From Butyrivibrio sp. (GTDB taxonomy: Bacteria > Bacillota_A > Clostridia > Lachnospirales > Lachnospiraceae): DNA of 20,439 nucleotides. The notes beneath the pieces were generated by a model that searched no databases, was not told the origin of the DNA, and was given only the letters and a program-made list of their open reading frames with translations. The position numbers were made by a program, and so were the translations under genes. The stretch lies in contig JAILOW010000037.1 in NCBI GenBank assembly GCA_024690635.1, forward strand, positions 1 to 20,439, in the 5' to 3' direction. This document shows, one piece after another, positions 1 to 5,610 of the stretch; positions within the stretch are counted from its first letter, which is position 1; every line of letters starts with the position of its first letter.

Positions 1-129
1 GGATGTTTTCCCTGTTATATATCCTCTACTGTCGGTATCTATAGTGATTTCATCATTCTTTTTCATCAGCTCTCTTACAATAGAGTATTCATATATGCAT
101 GATTCCCTGTATAGATTACGTATTGTCAT
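1..129 (-). CDS. 5' part of an unrecognised gene, runs off the left edge
   Basis: An open frame of 43 codons starts with ATG at 129 and reads without a stop to the window edge. A GAGAGG ribosome site lies nine bases upstream of the ATG, which supports the start. The visible peptide begins MTIRNLYRES and is a mix of charged and polar residues with no signal peptide or membrane segment. It is transcribed divergently from the XRE regulator gene to its right. I do not recognise the product. The gene is probably real because of the ribosome site, but only the N-terminus is visible. Confidence 0.55.
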   Translation of the reverse strand, partial: MTIRNLYRESCIYEYSIVRELMKKNDEITIDTDSRGYITGKTS

Positions 130-179
130 GGTATAAAACCTCTCTTTCATAATCCATGATAGTACAAAAAAGCGATATA

Positions 180-231
180 TTGGAGATAGAATAGTTCAAG
201 TTATGTTGTATTTTTCTGATAGAAATACAAC
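180..231 (+). promoter_or_regulatory. candidate promoter and operator-like hairpin before the XRE gene
   Basis: A TTGGAG box (180-185) and a TATGTT box (202-207) are 16 bases apart, a plausible sigma-A promoter. Overlapping the -10 box is an inverted repeat at 205-231: the arms GTTGTATTTTT and AGAAATACAAC form 11 pairs, one of them G-T, around a five-base loop. A palindrome over a repressor gene's own promoter fits autoregulation, but it could also be a leader hairpin. The location is seen; the role is inferred. Confidence 0.4.
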
Positions 232-285
232 GTTTATTGAACCATATCAAAGTTTTTCTTATCATTATCATATGGAGGAATTATC

Positions 286-661
286 ATGGCCAAGTTTGAG
301 TTCAGGGATAAGGAATACGAGAAATTTGAAACCGCCTTTATACAGAGGCTTGTTATGTACAGGAGGGGCTTTAAGCCTCACGCAGAAAGAAATGGCAGAT
401 AAGCTCGGATGCAGTAAAACACACGTATGTAATATTGAAAACGGGCACACGAAAATATCAGGATATATGCTAATGAAATGGTGTTACGTTCTTAATATAT
501 CGCCCAGTGATATGCTTGGCTACCGTTCCGATGAGGAAATGATGCTGCTCATAGAAAGGATCAGAACGCTTACGCCATCTCAGTTCAAAGTGGTATGGGA
601 TATGGTACGCGAGCTTAAGGGAATCAACGAAAAAGATATCGAGAAGAATTTGGCTCAATGA
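286..661 (+). pseudogene. XRE-family helix-turn-helix regulator, frameshifted near the N-terminus
   Basis: The best start is ATG at 286, six bases after GGAGGA-type ribosome sequence at 275-279. It encodes MAKFEFRDKEYEKFE... and continues to RRGF before running to a stop in frame 1. The rest of the protein (LSLTQKEMADKLGCSKTHV..., a classic XRE helix-turn-helix) is in frame 2 and ends at 661. Dropping one T from the TTT at 370-372 joins the halves as ...RRGLSLTQKEMADKL..., the usual layout of small XRE regulators. The gene is therefore either broken by a one-base insertion or the site is a sequencing error. The in-frame open frame that begins upstream at 203 has an implausible N-terminus and no good ribosome site. 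The C-terminal 60 residues are helical and charged. The likely role in life was DNA-binding repression. Confidence 0.75.
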
Positions 662-742
662 TTGTTGGGCCTTGGTCAACAATACTACTAACATCATAGC
701 GTATGCTTGTTTTAGTTAAGCAGTGGAGTATAATAAGAATAG

Positions 743-806
743 AACATGTGTTGCGACCACATGTTTGTAACAAAAAATATCAGTTAGGTTGCGACCCTAA
801 CTGATA
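743..806 (+). repeat. two hairpins with different stems and the same loop TTGCGAC
   Basis: Hairpin one (743-765) has arms AACATGTG and CACATGTT. Hairpin two (778-806) has arms TATCAGTTAGG and CCTAACTGATA. Both stems are perfect, and both close on the identical seven-base loop TTGCGAC. They lie in the 270-base leader of the IS30-family transposase gene, 125 to 190 bases before its start. Unrelated stems with a conserved loop suggest a structured RNA or protein-binding element. Neither is followed by a T-run, so they are not simple terminators. Confidence 0.7.
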
Positions 807-925
807 CATGATTCCGATGCACAAGAAGTACATCCGTTCTTCTGTTGTATCTTTAGTTTACTCCCCGTGGAGCAGACTGTCAAGGACGGATTTTACTTCC
901 TGTGTGTCCTCTCAGGAGGTGATCT

Positions 926-946
926 ATGAATGAAGAAACCCAGTAA
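926..946 (+). other. six-codon leader frame overlapping the transposase start
   Basis: The strong ribosome site AGGAGG (914-919) sits six bases before an ATG at 926 that encodes only MNEETQ and stops at 946. The transposase ATG (930) overlaps this frame in another reading frame and is ten bases from the same site. Initiation at the short frame would compete with transposase synthesis. The arrangement is visible; a regulatory role is inference. Confidence 0.4.
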
Positions 947-2294
947 CCAACCCAAATATCACAGGCTTGATTCCGACAAAAGGTACAGTATCCAGCACGG
1001 CCTTGATAACGGGGATAAAGTGAGTCATATTGCGAAAGAGATTGGACTTCCTACATCTACTGTTACCAGAGAGATTGAACGGCATCTTGACGTGATAAAA
1101 CCCAAAGGCAATGACTGTCTTTACTCCAAGACCTGTAAAGAGAAATTCGCCTGTATCAGACAATGCGGGCAGAAGTTATGCCGAAGATGTAGTTCGGTTC
1201 CCTGCTTTAAACATTGTTCCAACTACACACGGGCTTATTGCAGCAGACTGGAAAAAGCCCCTCATGTGTGTAATGGATGTTCAGATGTAAGGTCTTGCAG
1301 ATTTGAAAAACAATTCTATCGTTCCAAAGCTGCCGATGATAAGGCTATGAAGGATTCAAAAGGCCGGAAAGGTGATACATTATTTTCACCACAGGAACTT
1401 AAACAGATCGATGAACTCATATCCCCGCTTATCATCAAGAATAAACAGTCTCCCAATGCAGCTCTTGTAGCCGTAAGAAGCGAACTTGATTTTGACTTGA
1501 GCCTTACCACTCTATACAGGTTGATAAACTCATCAAAACTTACTGTAAGGGCAATCCATTTACCCGAGGCAGTAGGTAGAAGAAGGCGCAGATCTTCCAC
1601 CAAGAAGAAGGGTGCAGACGCATATGCTACGGTGAAAGTTGATAAGCAGGGTCATATGTATGCTGATTTTGAGGAGTATATGAAATCTCACGATATCGTT
1701 CATGTCGAGATGGACTGTGTAGAAGGCAGAAAGACTGATACAGCCGTGATCTTATCCCTTAATTGGAAGAAGCACCATATGCAGCTTTATTTCATGTTAG
1801 ATGCGCATGATGCATCCCATGTAGTAGAGATGTTGGATATCATTGAAGCATCACTTGGTTTTGAACTGTTCAAGGAATGCATACCTCTGATCCTGACCGA
1901 CAACGGCGAGGAATTTACCGACATTGAGGGTATGGAGCGTTCCATTACAAGACCGGGTGAAAAGCGCACTATGATATTCTTCTGCGAACCTAATCGCTCT
2001 GATCAGAAAGGCAGTGCAGAACGTACCCACAGACTTCTCAGGCGGATAGTAAAAAAGAGGACATCTGCGGATGATAGTCGCAATATGTCTGTGCAAAACC
2101 TAACCCAGGCGGATATGACACTTGTGAGTAATCATGTGAACAGTTATCCAAGACCTGAGTTTGAGAATGTGATCCCTTATGAGCTGGCATCAAAAGCAAT
2201 GCCGGAAGATTTCTTTATTCTGTTAGGGCTTGAACAGATACCTCAGAAAGAAGTTATTCTCTCCCCAGACTTGATATACAAAACAGCTTCATAA
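930..2294 (+). CDS. IS30-family transposase
   Basis: This 454-residue DDE transposase catalyses cut or copy movement of its insertion sequence by binding the terminal repeats and joining ends to target DNA. Residues about 15-50 form the N-terminal helix-turn-helix typical of IS30 (SHIAKEIGLPTSTVTREIE). Residues 63-123 hold a dense cluster of about a dozen Cys in CxxC-like pairs, probably zinc-binding, as in long Firmicute IS30 relatives. The catalytic core is visible as D262 (VEMDCVEG), D324 (LTDNGEEF) and E364 (SDQKGSAERTHRLLRR), with the characteristic G-S-A-E-R motif. Length fits the long subgroup rather than the 340-residue IS30 archetype. The frame is intact, so the element may be active. 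A strong ribosome site precedes the start, and a perfect-stem terminator follows the stop. I could not pair terminal inverted repeats, so the element borders are not given. Confidence 0.95.
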   Translation: MKKPSNQPKYHRLDSDKRYSIQHGLDNGDKVSHIAKEIGLPTSTVTREIERHLDVIKPKGNDCLYSKTCKEKFACIRQCGQKLCRRCSSVPCFKHCSNYTRAYCSRLEKAPHVCNGCSDVRSCRFEKQFYRSKAADDKAMKDSKGRKGDTLFSPQELKQIDELISPLIIKNKQSPNAALVAVRSELDFDLSLTTLYRLINSSKLTVRAIHLPEAVGRRRRRSSTKKKGADAYATVKVDKQGHMYADFEEYMKSHDIVHVEMDCVEGRKTDTAVILSLNWKKHHMQLYFMLDAHDASHVVEMLDIIEASLGFELFKECIPLILTDNGEEFTDIEGMERSITRPGEKRTMIFFCEPNRSDQKGSAERTHRLLRRIVKKRTSADDSRNMSVQNLTQADMTLVSNHVNSYPRPEFENVIPYELASKAMPEDFFILLGLEQIPQKEVILSPDLIYKTAS

Positions 2295-2298
2295 ACAT

Positions 2299-2340
2299 AA
2301 CAAAGACCACTGCAATCACACTGCAATGGTCTTTGTTTTT
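2299..2340 (+). terminator. intrinsic terminator after the transposase gene
   Basis: The arms AACAAAGACCA (2299-2309) and TGGTCTTTGTT (2327-2337) form a perfect 11-bp stem, followed by T-rich sequence. The 17-base loop contains CTGCAAT twice. It begins five bases after the transposase stop. Confidence 0.85.
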
Positions 2341-2351
2341 GTCAGGAAAGA

Positions 2352-2397
2352 TTGTCACATCTATTGCAAAAAATGTTTGTCATATCTAGCGTAAAAG
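2352..2397. repeat. imperfect direct repeat right of the transposase, possible IS end
   Basis: Two 21-base units at 2352-2372 (TTGTCACATCTATTGCAAAA...) and 2377-2397 (TTGTCATATCTAGCGTAAAA...) differ at about five positions and are offset by 25 bases. Repeated transposase-binding sites near an end are common in insertion sequences. This stretch may therefore be the right terminus, but I found no matching inverted copy on the left. Confidence 0.35.
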
Positions 2398-2433
2398 TTT
2401 ATTGCACTAAATAAAGAAAGTTACCGATAAAAG

Positions 2434-2462
2434 GCAAAACAAAAGACGCAGGAAAACCTGCG
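2434..2462 (-). terminator. intrinsic terminator of the leftmost minus-strand operon
   Basis: Read on the minus strand, CGCAGG-TTTT-CCTGCG (2462 to 2447) is followed by TCTTTTGTTTTG. It lies 18 bases past the stop of the last gene (2480) and closes the minus-strand unit. It also separates that unit from the converging transposase gene. Confidence 0.85.
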
Positions 2463-2479
2463 CCTTGTTGTTAAAAGGA

Positions 2480-2656
2480 TTAAGCAACGATGTCAAACTC
2501 GATATTATTTAGGGTCAAGACCTTATCAGCCTCGTCCAAGTCACTGTCACTTACCATGAGTCTGTCCCCACAGTCAAGATCGCAGTCGATATTGTTTGTA
2601 TCAAGTGCGTTTAAAGCGTCGCTTATCTGCATAACTGGAACAAAAAGTCTAATCAT
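2480..2656 (-). CDS. 58-residue acidic protein of unknown function
   Basis: ATG at 2656 follows an AGGGAGG ribosome site with good spacing and opens a frame of 58 codons ending in TAA at 2480. The peptide begins MIRLFVPVMQISDAL and continues with an Asp-rich middle containing C25 and C29 (DCDLDCGDRL). The end is a short hydrophobic strand. It is soluble and strongly acidic. It is the last gene of its operon, directly before the terminator, and is preceded by an attenuator-like leader. I recognise no family. Small acidic proteins on mobile elements are sometimes DNA mimics or anti-defence proteins, but nothing in the sequence proves that here. Confidence 0.7.
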   Translation of the reverse strand: MIRLFVPVMQISDALNALDTNNIDCDLDCGDRLMVSDSDLDEADKVLTLNNIEFDIVA

Positions 2657-2670
2657 GTTAATTCCTCCCT

Positions 2671-2719
2671 AAAAAGACACCTCTCCCCATACGAGGGTGT
2701 CAAAACAGCCCTGTATGGG
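2671..2719 (-). promoter_or_regulatory. attenuator-like leader: terminator hairpin with a competing upstream arm
   Basis: On the minus strand, GACACC (2701-2696) and GGTGTC (2681-2676) pair, extended by CTC/GAG with one bulge, and TTTTT (2675-2671) follows. This is an intrinsic terminator placed just before the ribosome site of the 58-residue gene. Its seven-base loop GTATGGG (2692-2686) is exactly complementary to CCCATAC (2719-2713) upstream. Pairing of those two, continued by AGGG/CCCT and TGT/ACA, would break the terminator stem. The alternatives are visible in the sequence; the signal that chooses between them is unknown. It could also simply end the upstream transcript. Confidence 0.55.
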
Positions 2720-2747
2720 TTGGCTTTTCTATTTAGTTCGGGAAGGC

Positions 2748-2960
2748 TTATCTTATGCAGACGATGCCTTCAAGCTCCTCTTTGCTCATCTTCTCAAACA
2801 TATAGTGAGAAGTTCTGAGCTCTTCGCCTGTAAGCATCCTTACATCGCCTTCGTTAAGTCTGTAAGAGCCTCCAAGATAAACCGTCTTATCAGCATTGCC
2901 TTTATGAATCTCTTCTCCAAGCATGAAAAAGAGTTCTTTTACGGTAACAGTTTTTGCCAT
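2748..2960 (-). CDS. 70-residue protein of unknown function
   Basis: ATG at 2960 has an AAGGAGG ribosome site nine bases upstream. The peptide (MAKTVTVKELFFMLGEEI...) has an amphipathic helical start, a central strand region (KTVYLGGSYRL) and a second helical stretch rich in Glu and Lys. There is no signal peptide, membrane segment or cysteine pattern. It lies 11 bases after the stop of the 225-residue gene upstream, so the two are co-transcribed. No family is recognised. The start and frame are well supported by the ribosome site and the tight packing. Confidence 0.75.
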   Translation of the reverse strand: MAKTVTVKELFFMLGEEIHKGNADKTVYLGGSYRLNEGDVRMLTGEELRTSHYMFEKMSKEELEGIVCIR

Positions 2961-2971
2961 AACGTGCCTCC

Positions 2972-3649
2972 TTAAGCTGCCAGGTATTTTCTGTACAGGG
3001 TTTTAAGCCTGTCAGCTTCCTTGCCTGGCTGTGTGTCAAAGAGATTTTCCATGTACTCAGAGTCTTTATACTCTGCATCAAGGAACTCTCTCTTACACGC
3101 AAAGAGCTGTCCGCCAAATCCTGTCTCGTTGAGGAAGTAGTCCCTGCCCTTCATGGCAGCGTCCACGATCTCATCCTCACCGATATATCCGTCTGGCTTC
3201 TTTTCAAGGAAGTCGCTCGGGTCAAACGCCCATCTGGCGCACTGCACCATCTTCGAGAAGAGGTCTGAAAGAGAAAAGCCGTGGCTCATCATCCATTCAA
3301 GCTGATAGAGCCTGTAAGCTTTCTCTTCAATATAATTCTTCTCTGCAGCGCTTTCTGCCGCACAGAGCATGACATCAACATCGTGATCAATGTTTGAGTC
3401 ATAAATGTCGCCTGTGTAAACACAGACCATCTCCGTATTATCAGCTGAATATACGAAGTATCTGCATCTGTAAAATGTGCCGTTTTTATCATTAAAGATT
3501 TCCGCCTCAATGTACTCTGGTCTTGTAAGATCCAGAGAACGATTTATCTTTGTCTTGTCCTGTCCGCTCTCATAGAGCTTTTTAAGGCTTTTTTTTATCT
3601 GTTCGCGAGCGATACTGTGTGTATCGAGCGTCTGAACAACTATTTCCAT
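2972..3649 (-). CDS. 225-residue soluble protein of unknown function
   Basis: ATG at 3649 follows AAAAGGAGATGAACCT, a clear ribosome site. The N-terminal 45 residues are basic and helical (REQIKKSLKKLYESG). The middle has beta-strand character with aromatic residues (GTFYRCRYFVYSADNTEMVCVYTGDIYD), followed by helical segments to the end. No signal peptide or transmembrane segment is visible, so it should be cytosolic. It is embedded in a run of same-strand genes with spacers of 11 to 26 bases. I do not recognise a domain. One CTGTACAG palindrome lies in its 3' coding end (2991-2998). Confidence 0.8.
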   Translation of the reverse strand: MEIVVQTLDTHSIAREQIKKSLKKLYESGQDKTKINRSLDLTRPEYIEAEIFNDKNGTFYRCRYFVYSADNTEMVCVYTGDIYDSNIDHDVDVMLCAAESAAEKNYIEEKAYRLYQLEWMMSHGFSLSDLFSKMVQCARWAFDPSDFLEKKPDGYIGEDEIVDAAMKGRDYFLNETGFGGQLFACKREFLDAEYKDSEYMENLFDTQPGKEADRLKTLYRKYLAA

Positions 3650-3675
3650 AGGTTCATCTCCTTTTTTATCGTGGT

Positions 3676-3948
3676 TTACGCAGGCACTTCCTCTAAATCT
3701 CTTCCGAGCTTTAAAAGAAGCGGGTAATCAGCATCGTAGTTATCGGTTACGCCAAATCCGTTGTAATATTCGCCATCTTCGTCGATGCCAATAAAATTGA
3801 CGTCGCCTTCGATGTCATCAACAGTCGGCAATGGCGTATCATCAGCGCTGTCTTTGCCTGCATCAAGGATCTCTTTCCTTTTTGCCTCAAGCTCTTTTAT
3901 GTATCTCTCGGCATTCTTTCTTCCTGTATCTGTAAGAATAAAGCTCAT
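3676..3948 (-). CDS. conserved-type 90-residue acidic protein
   Basis: ATG at 3948 follows AAAAAGGAGGTCGTT. The protein starts with a charged helix (GRKNAERYIKELEAKRKEI), continues through a Pro/Asp linker (DDTPLPTVDDI), then a short strand and a GEYYNGFGVTDNYDADYPLLLKLG segment. About a quarter of residues are Asp or Glu. From memory, proteins with this helix, the T-P-L-P-T-V-D-D-I linker and the Y-Y-N-x-x-G-V-T-D-N-Y-D motif recur in Firmicute phage and integrative elements as uncharacterised proteins; a database search would be needed to confirm this. No enzymatic residues stand out. It shares an operon with genes on both sides. Confidence 0.8.
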   Translation of the reverse strand: MSFILTDTGRKNAERYIKELEAKRKEILDAGKDSADDTPLPTVDDIEGDVNFIGIDEDGEYYNGFGVTDNYDADYPLLLKLGRDLEEVPA

Positions 3949-3967
3949 AACGACCTCCTTTTTATCA

Positions 3968-4144
3968 TCACTGATCCTGTAAGAGGTCTTCTCTTACATC
4001 GCTACCGTTTTCGATCTCGTATGCATCAGCCATACGCTCTCCGCCAGGAAATCTGTAAACAGGGATGTCTCCTCTGTCTACTCTCTGGAAGACTCCGATA
4101 TATCCGTTAAATGTTTTTACATATTTTGGGTACTTTGCTTTCAT
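3968..4144 (-). CDS. 58-residue protein of unknown function
   Basis: ATG at 4144 is preceded by AAGGAGAACACGAG, and the frame closes with TGA at 3968. The peptide begins MKAKYPKYVKTFNGYIGVFQ and contains basic and aromatic residues in the first half. The tail is acidic (AYEIENGSDVREDLLQDQ). The first half reads as a small beta-barrel or strand pair (GYIGVFQRVDRGDIPVYRF), but that is a guess from pattern only. It sits 40 bases after the next gene upstream and 19 bases before the 90-residue gene, as expected for an operon member. No family is recognised. Confidence 0.7.
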   Translation of the reverse strand: MKAKYPKYVKTFNGYIGVFQRVDRGDIPVYRFPGGERMADAYEIENGSDVREDLLQDQ

Positions 4145-4184
4145 CTCGTGTTCTCCTTTTTCTCGCCACTATTCACTACTGGTC

Positions 4185-4862
4185 TCACATGAAGTGCTCT
4201 TCATCATCGATACCGTTGTAGTAAACTCCAGTAATGACGATGCCACTTAACTCATCCTCGCCGACAACCTCTTCAATGTCACCCACAAGCCACTCAAAAT
4301 AATCCTTCCAAGTGGTGTTTTTGTGGATGTCACCTTCTGTGGTGTAGGTTTCATCGGTATAAGTGTCCGTGTATTCAGCTACCCAACAACCCTTTTTAAG
4401 GTGCTCCTTATCAAGCTCCTTAAAGTCTTCCCAGAGCATCGGGATTGAATCGTCGAGCATAAGGACAGGGATGTCCCCGTCGCAAGTGGGCGAGGGTGTA
4501 AATCTTGCATCTGCAAGACCCTCTTTTGCAATGAACTCTTTGAAAAGAGCCTCATTGTCAAACCAGATGGGTGCTTCTACTGGCTCAGCATCCCTTATCA
4601 CAAAGATAAGGTTGTCAGAGTCCATAGCCCCGTTGTAATAAACAACGTCGTATTTGCCTCTGTTCTTTCCCGTTGTATGGCATATTGCCATCATAATGCG
4701 GGTATCTGATACCCTGTAAAAGAATTTAGGATCAACAAGGTTGTAGCCCAAGTAGCCTTTTTTAAGCCATTCTCTTTCAAGACTGTCTTTTATCGTATAT
4801 TTTTGCTGATAAAAGCTTCTTGAAGAAGGAGCTTTCTCCTTTTTGCACATCATTTCTTCCAT
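4185..4862 (-). CDS. 225-residue acidic protein of unknown function
   Basis: ATG at 4862 follows AAAGGAGAATGCAAA. Two further Met codons lie within five residues, so the exact start is slightly uncertain. The N-terminal 50 residues are basic (KKEKAPSSRSFYQQKYTIKD), and the remainder is strongly acidic with many Trp, Tyr and Phe residues. Twice it has a Y-Y-N-G motif (VVYYNGAMD and VYYNGIDDE), which also appears in the 90-residue neighbour. No membrane segment or signal peptide is visible. Its ribosome site lies immediately after the stop of the 50-residue Cys-rich gene. The function is unknown; the shared Y-Y-N-G patches may only reflect short strand-turn elements. Confidence 0.8.
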   Translation of the reverse strand: MEEMMCKKEKAPSSRSFYQQKYTIKDSLEREWLKKGYLGYNLVDPKFFYRVSDTRIMMAICHTTGKNRGKYDVVYYNGAMDSDNLIFVIRDAEPVEAPIWFDNEALFKEFIAKEGLADARFTPSPTCDGDIPVLMLDDSIPMLWEDFKELDKEHLKKGCWVAEYTDTYTDETYTTEGDIHKNTTWKDYFEWLVGDIEEVVGEDELSGIVITGVYYNGIDDEEHFM

Positions 4863-4875
4863 TTTGCATTCTCCT

Positions 4876-5028
4876 TTACTCTTCGCTCATTGATGTTTTC
4901 ATATCATGCTCTTCAAGACATCCATTGGGCTCTGGAATGGGCCCGAAGAAAATCTCATCAAGAGTTATTCCGATATGGTTACAGCACCCCCCGCAGTTGA
5001 GGGAGCACATATTTTCTGTACAGCGCAT
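4876..5028 (-). CDS. 50-residue Cys-rich protein
   Basis: A strong GGAGG site is followed six bases later by ATG at 5028 (an ATG at 5034 in the same frame is too close to the site). The frame ends with TAA at 4876. The peptide begins MRCTENMCSLNCGGCCNHIG and has Cys at 3, 8, 12, 15, 16 and 37, plus a His next to the cluster. Five cysteines in 14 residues suggest binding of zinc or another metal. The C-terminal part has a helix-like DEIFFG and an acidic tail. It starts 12 bases after the upstream stop at 5041, and its own stop abuts the next ribosome site. A different frame here also reads MEDEYALYRKY but stops after 20 codons. Confidence 0.7.
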   Translation of the reverse strand: MRCTENMCSLNCGGCCNHIGITLDEIFFGPIPEPNGCLEEHDMKTSMSEE

Positions 5029-5040
5029 ATTCATCCTCCA

Positions 5041-5514
5041 TTAGTAGTGATAATCCATTATTCCTCCGATGTAGAAAACGTCGCCGTTTTTTACCCTGCG
5101 CAGGAAATTCATAAGAGTCTGGTTGCCATAACCTTCCTCTCCGTTATCATCCATGTAGATGTCGAATTTGTCGTTGTACATGGAGCGAAGGTGGTACTCA
5201 TCAAAAGAAAGTTTTGTTGTGCAGAAATCTTCAAGAGTTGCATCGGCAATAGCCTTGGCAGCCTTTTTAAATTCCTCAAAAAAGCCCCTAAGATAGAGCT
5301 CTTTGTTAACAACAGTTAGCTTGTCGTTCTTTACGATTGCTGCGTCACCAAGCGCCCTTGCAAGATACTCAAGGTCAGAGCCTCTCTCATCACAGGACTT
5401 CTCGATAGAATCCGCAATCTCGCCAAGAAAATTGTCGTAGTAGCGTTCCTCTTCAATGTAGTTTTCCTTGTCTATCTTCTTTTTTGAAATCTGAAAGATA
5501 CGTGAATGTGACAT
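5041..5514 (-). CDS. 157-residue conserved-type protein of unknown function
   Basis: The start is placed at ATG 5514 (MSHSRIFQISKKKIDKE), six bases after AAGGAGG. A longer frame upstream has no ribosome site. The N-terminal strand-like SRIFQISKKKI is followed by ENYIEEERYYDNFLGEIADSI, then helices, and a C-terminal part ending GDVFYIGGIMDYHY. From memory, the S-R-I-F-Q-x-S-x-K-x-I opening recurs in uncharacterised proteins of Firmicute mobile elements, but I cannot name a domain. There is no signal peptide or membrane segment. A long inverted repeat lies in its leader (5548-5596). Co-transcription with the methyltransferase upstream is likely, with a 96-base spacer. Confidence 0.8.
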   Translation of the reverse strand: MSHSRIFQISKKKIDKENYIEEERYYDNFLGEIADSIEKSCDERGSDLEYLARALGDAAIVKNDKLTVVNKELYLRGFFEEFKKAAKAIADATLEDFCTTKLSFDEYHLRSMYNDKFDIYMDDNGEEGYGNQTLMNFLRRVKNGDVFYIGGIMDYHY

Positions 5515-5547
5515 ATAAAACCTCCTTAATTTACGGCAGATAGCTCT

Positions 5548-5596
5548 CCTTTCGGGGCTGCCTACCAAATGATTGATAGTTACTAGCCCCTAAAGG
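5548..5596 (-). promoter_or_regulatory. long inverted repeat in the leader between methyltransferase and next gene
   Basis: CCTTTCGGGGCT (5548-5559) and AGCCCCTAAAGG (5585-5596) pair in 11 of 12 positions around a 25-base loop. There is no T-run after it on either strand, so it is not a standard terminator. It sits 34 bases before the ATG at 5514. It may be an mRNA-processing or stability element, or a protein-binding site. Confidence 0.5.
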
Positions 5597-5610
5597 CGTA
5601 AGGATGTGTT

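Noticed and set aside
203..285. Upstream in-frame start for the XRE gene
   Set aside because: It has no ribosome site, covers the palindrome, and its N-terminal sequence does not fit the family; the ATG at 286 has a clear ribosome site in the neighbouring frame.
661..683. Inverted repeat ATTGTTG / CAACAAT after the XRE gene
   Set aside because: The seven-base arms lack a T-run and I could not match them to the other side as an IS end; too weak to call a terminator.
930..2400. Exact borders of the insertion sequence
   Set aside because: I compared both flanks for inverted copies of the right-hand repeats and saw no convincing left partner or target duplication.
3676..4144. Toxin-antitoxin pair from two adjacent small genes
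   Set aside because: Neither protein has a toxin or antitoxin motif, the spacing is ordinary for the operon, and there is no autoregulatory palindrome.
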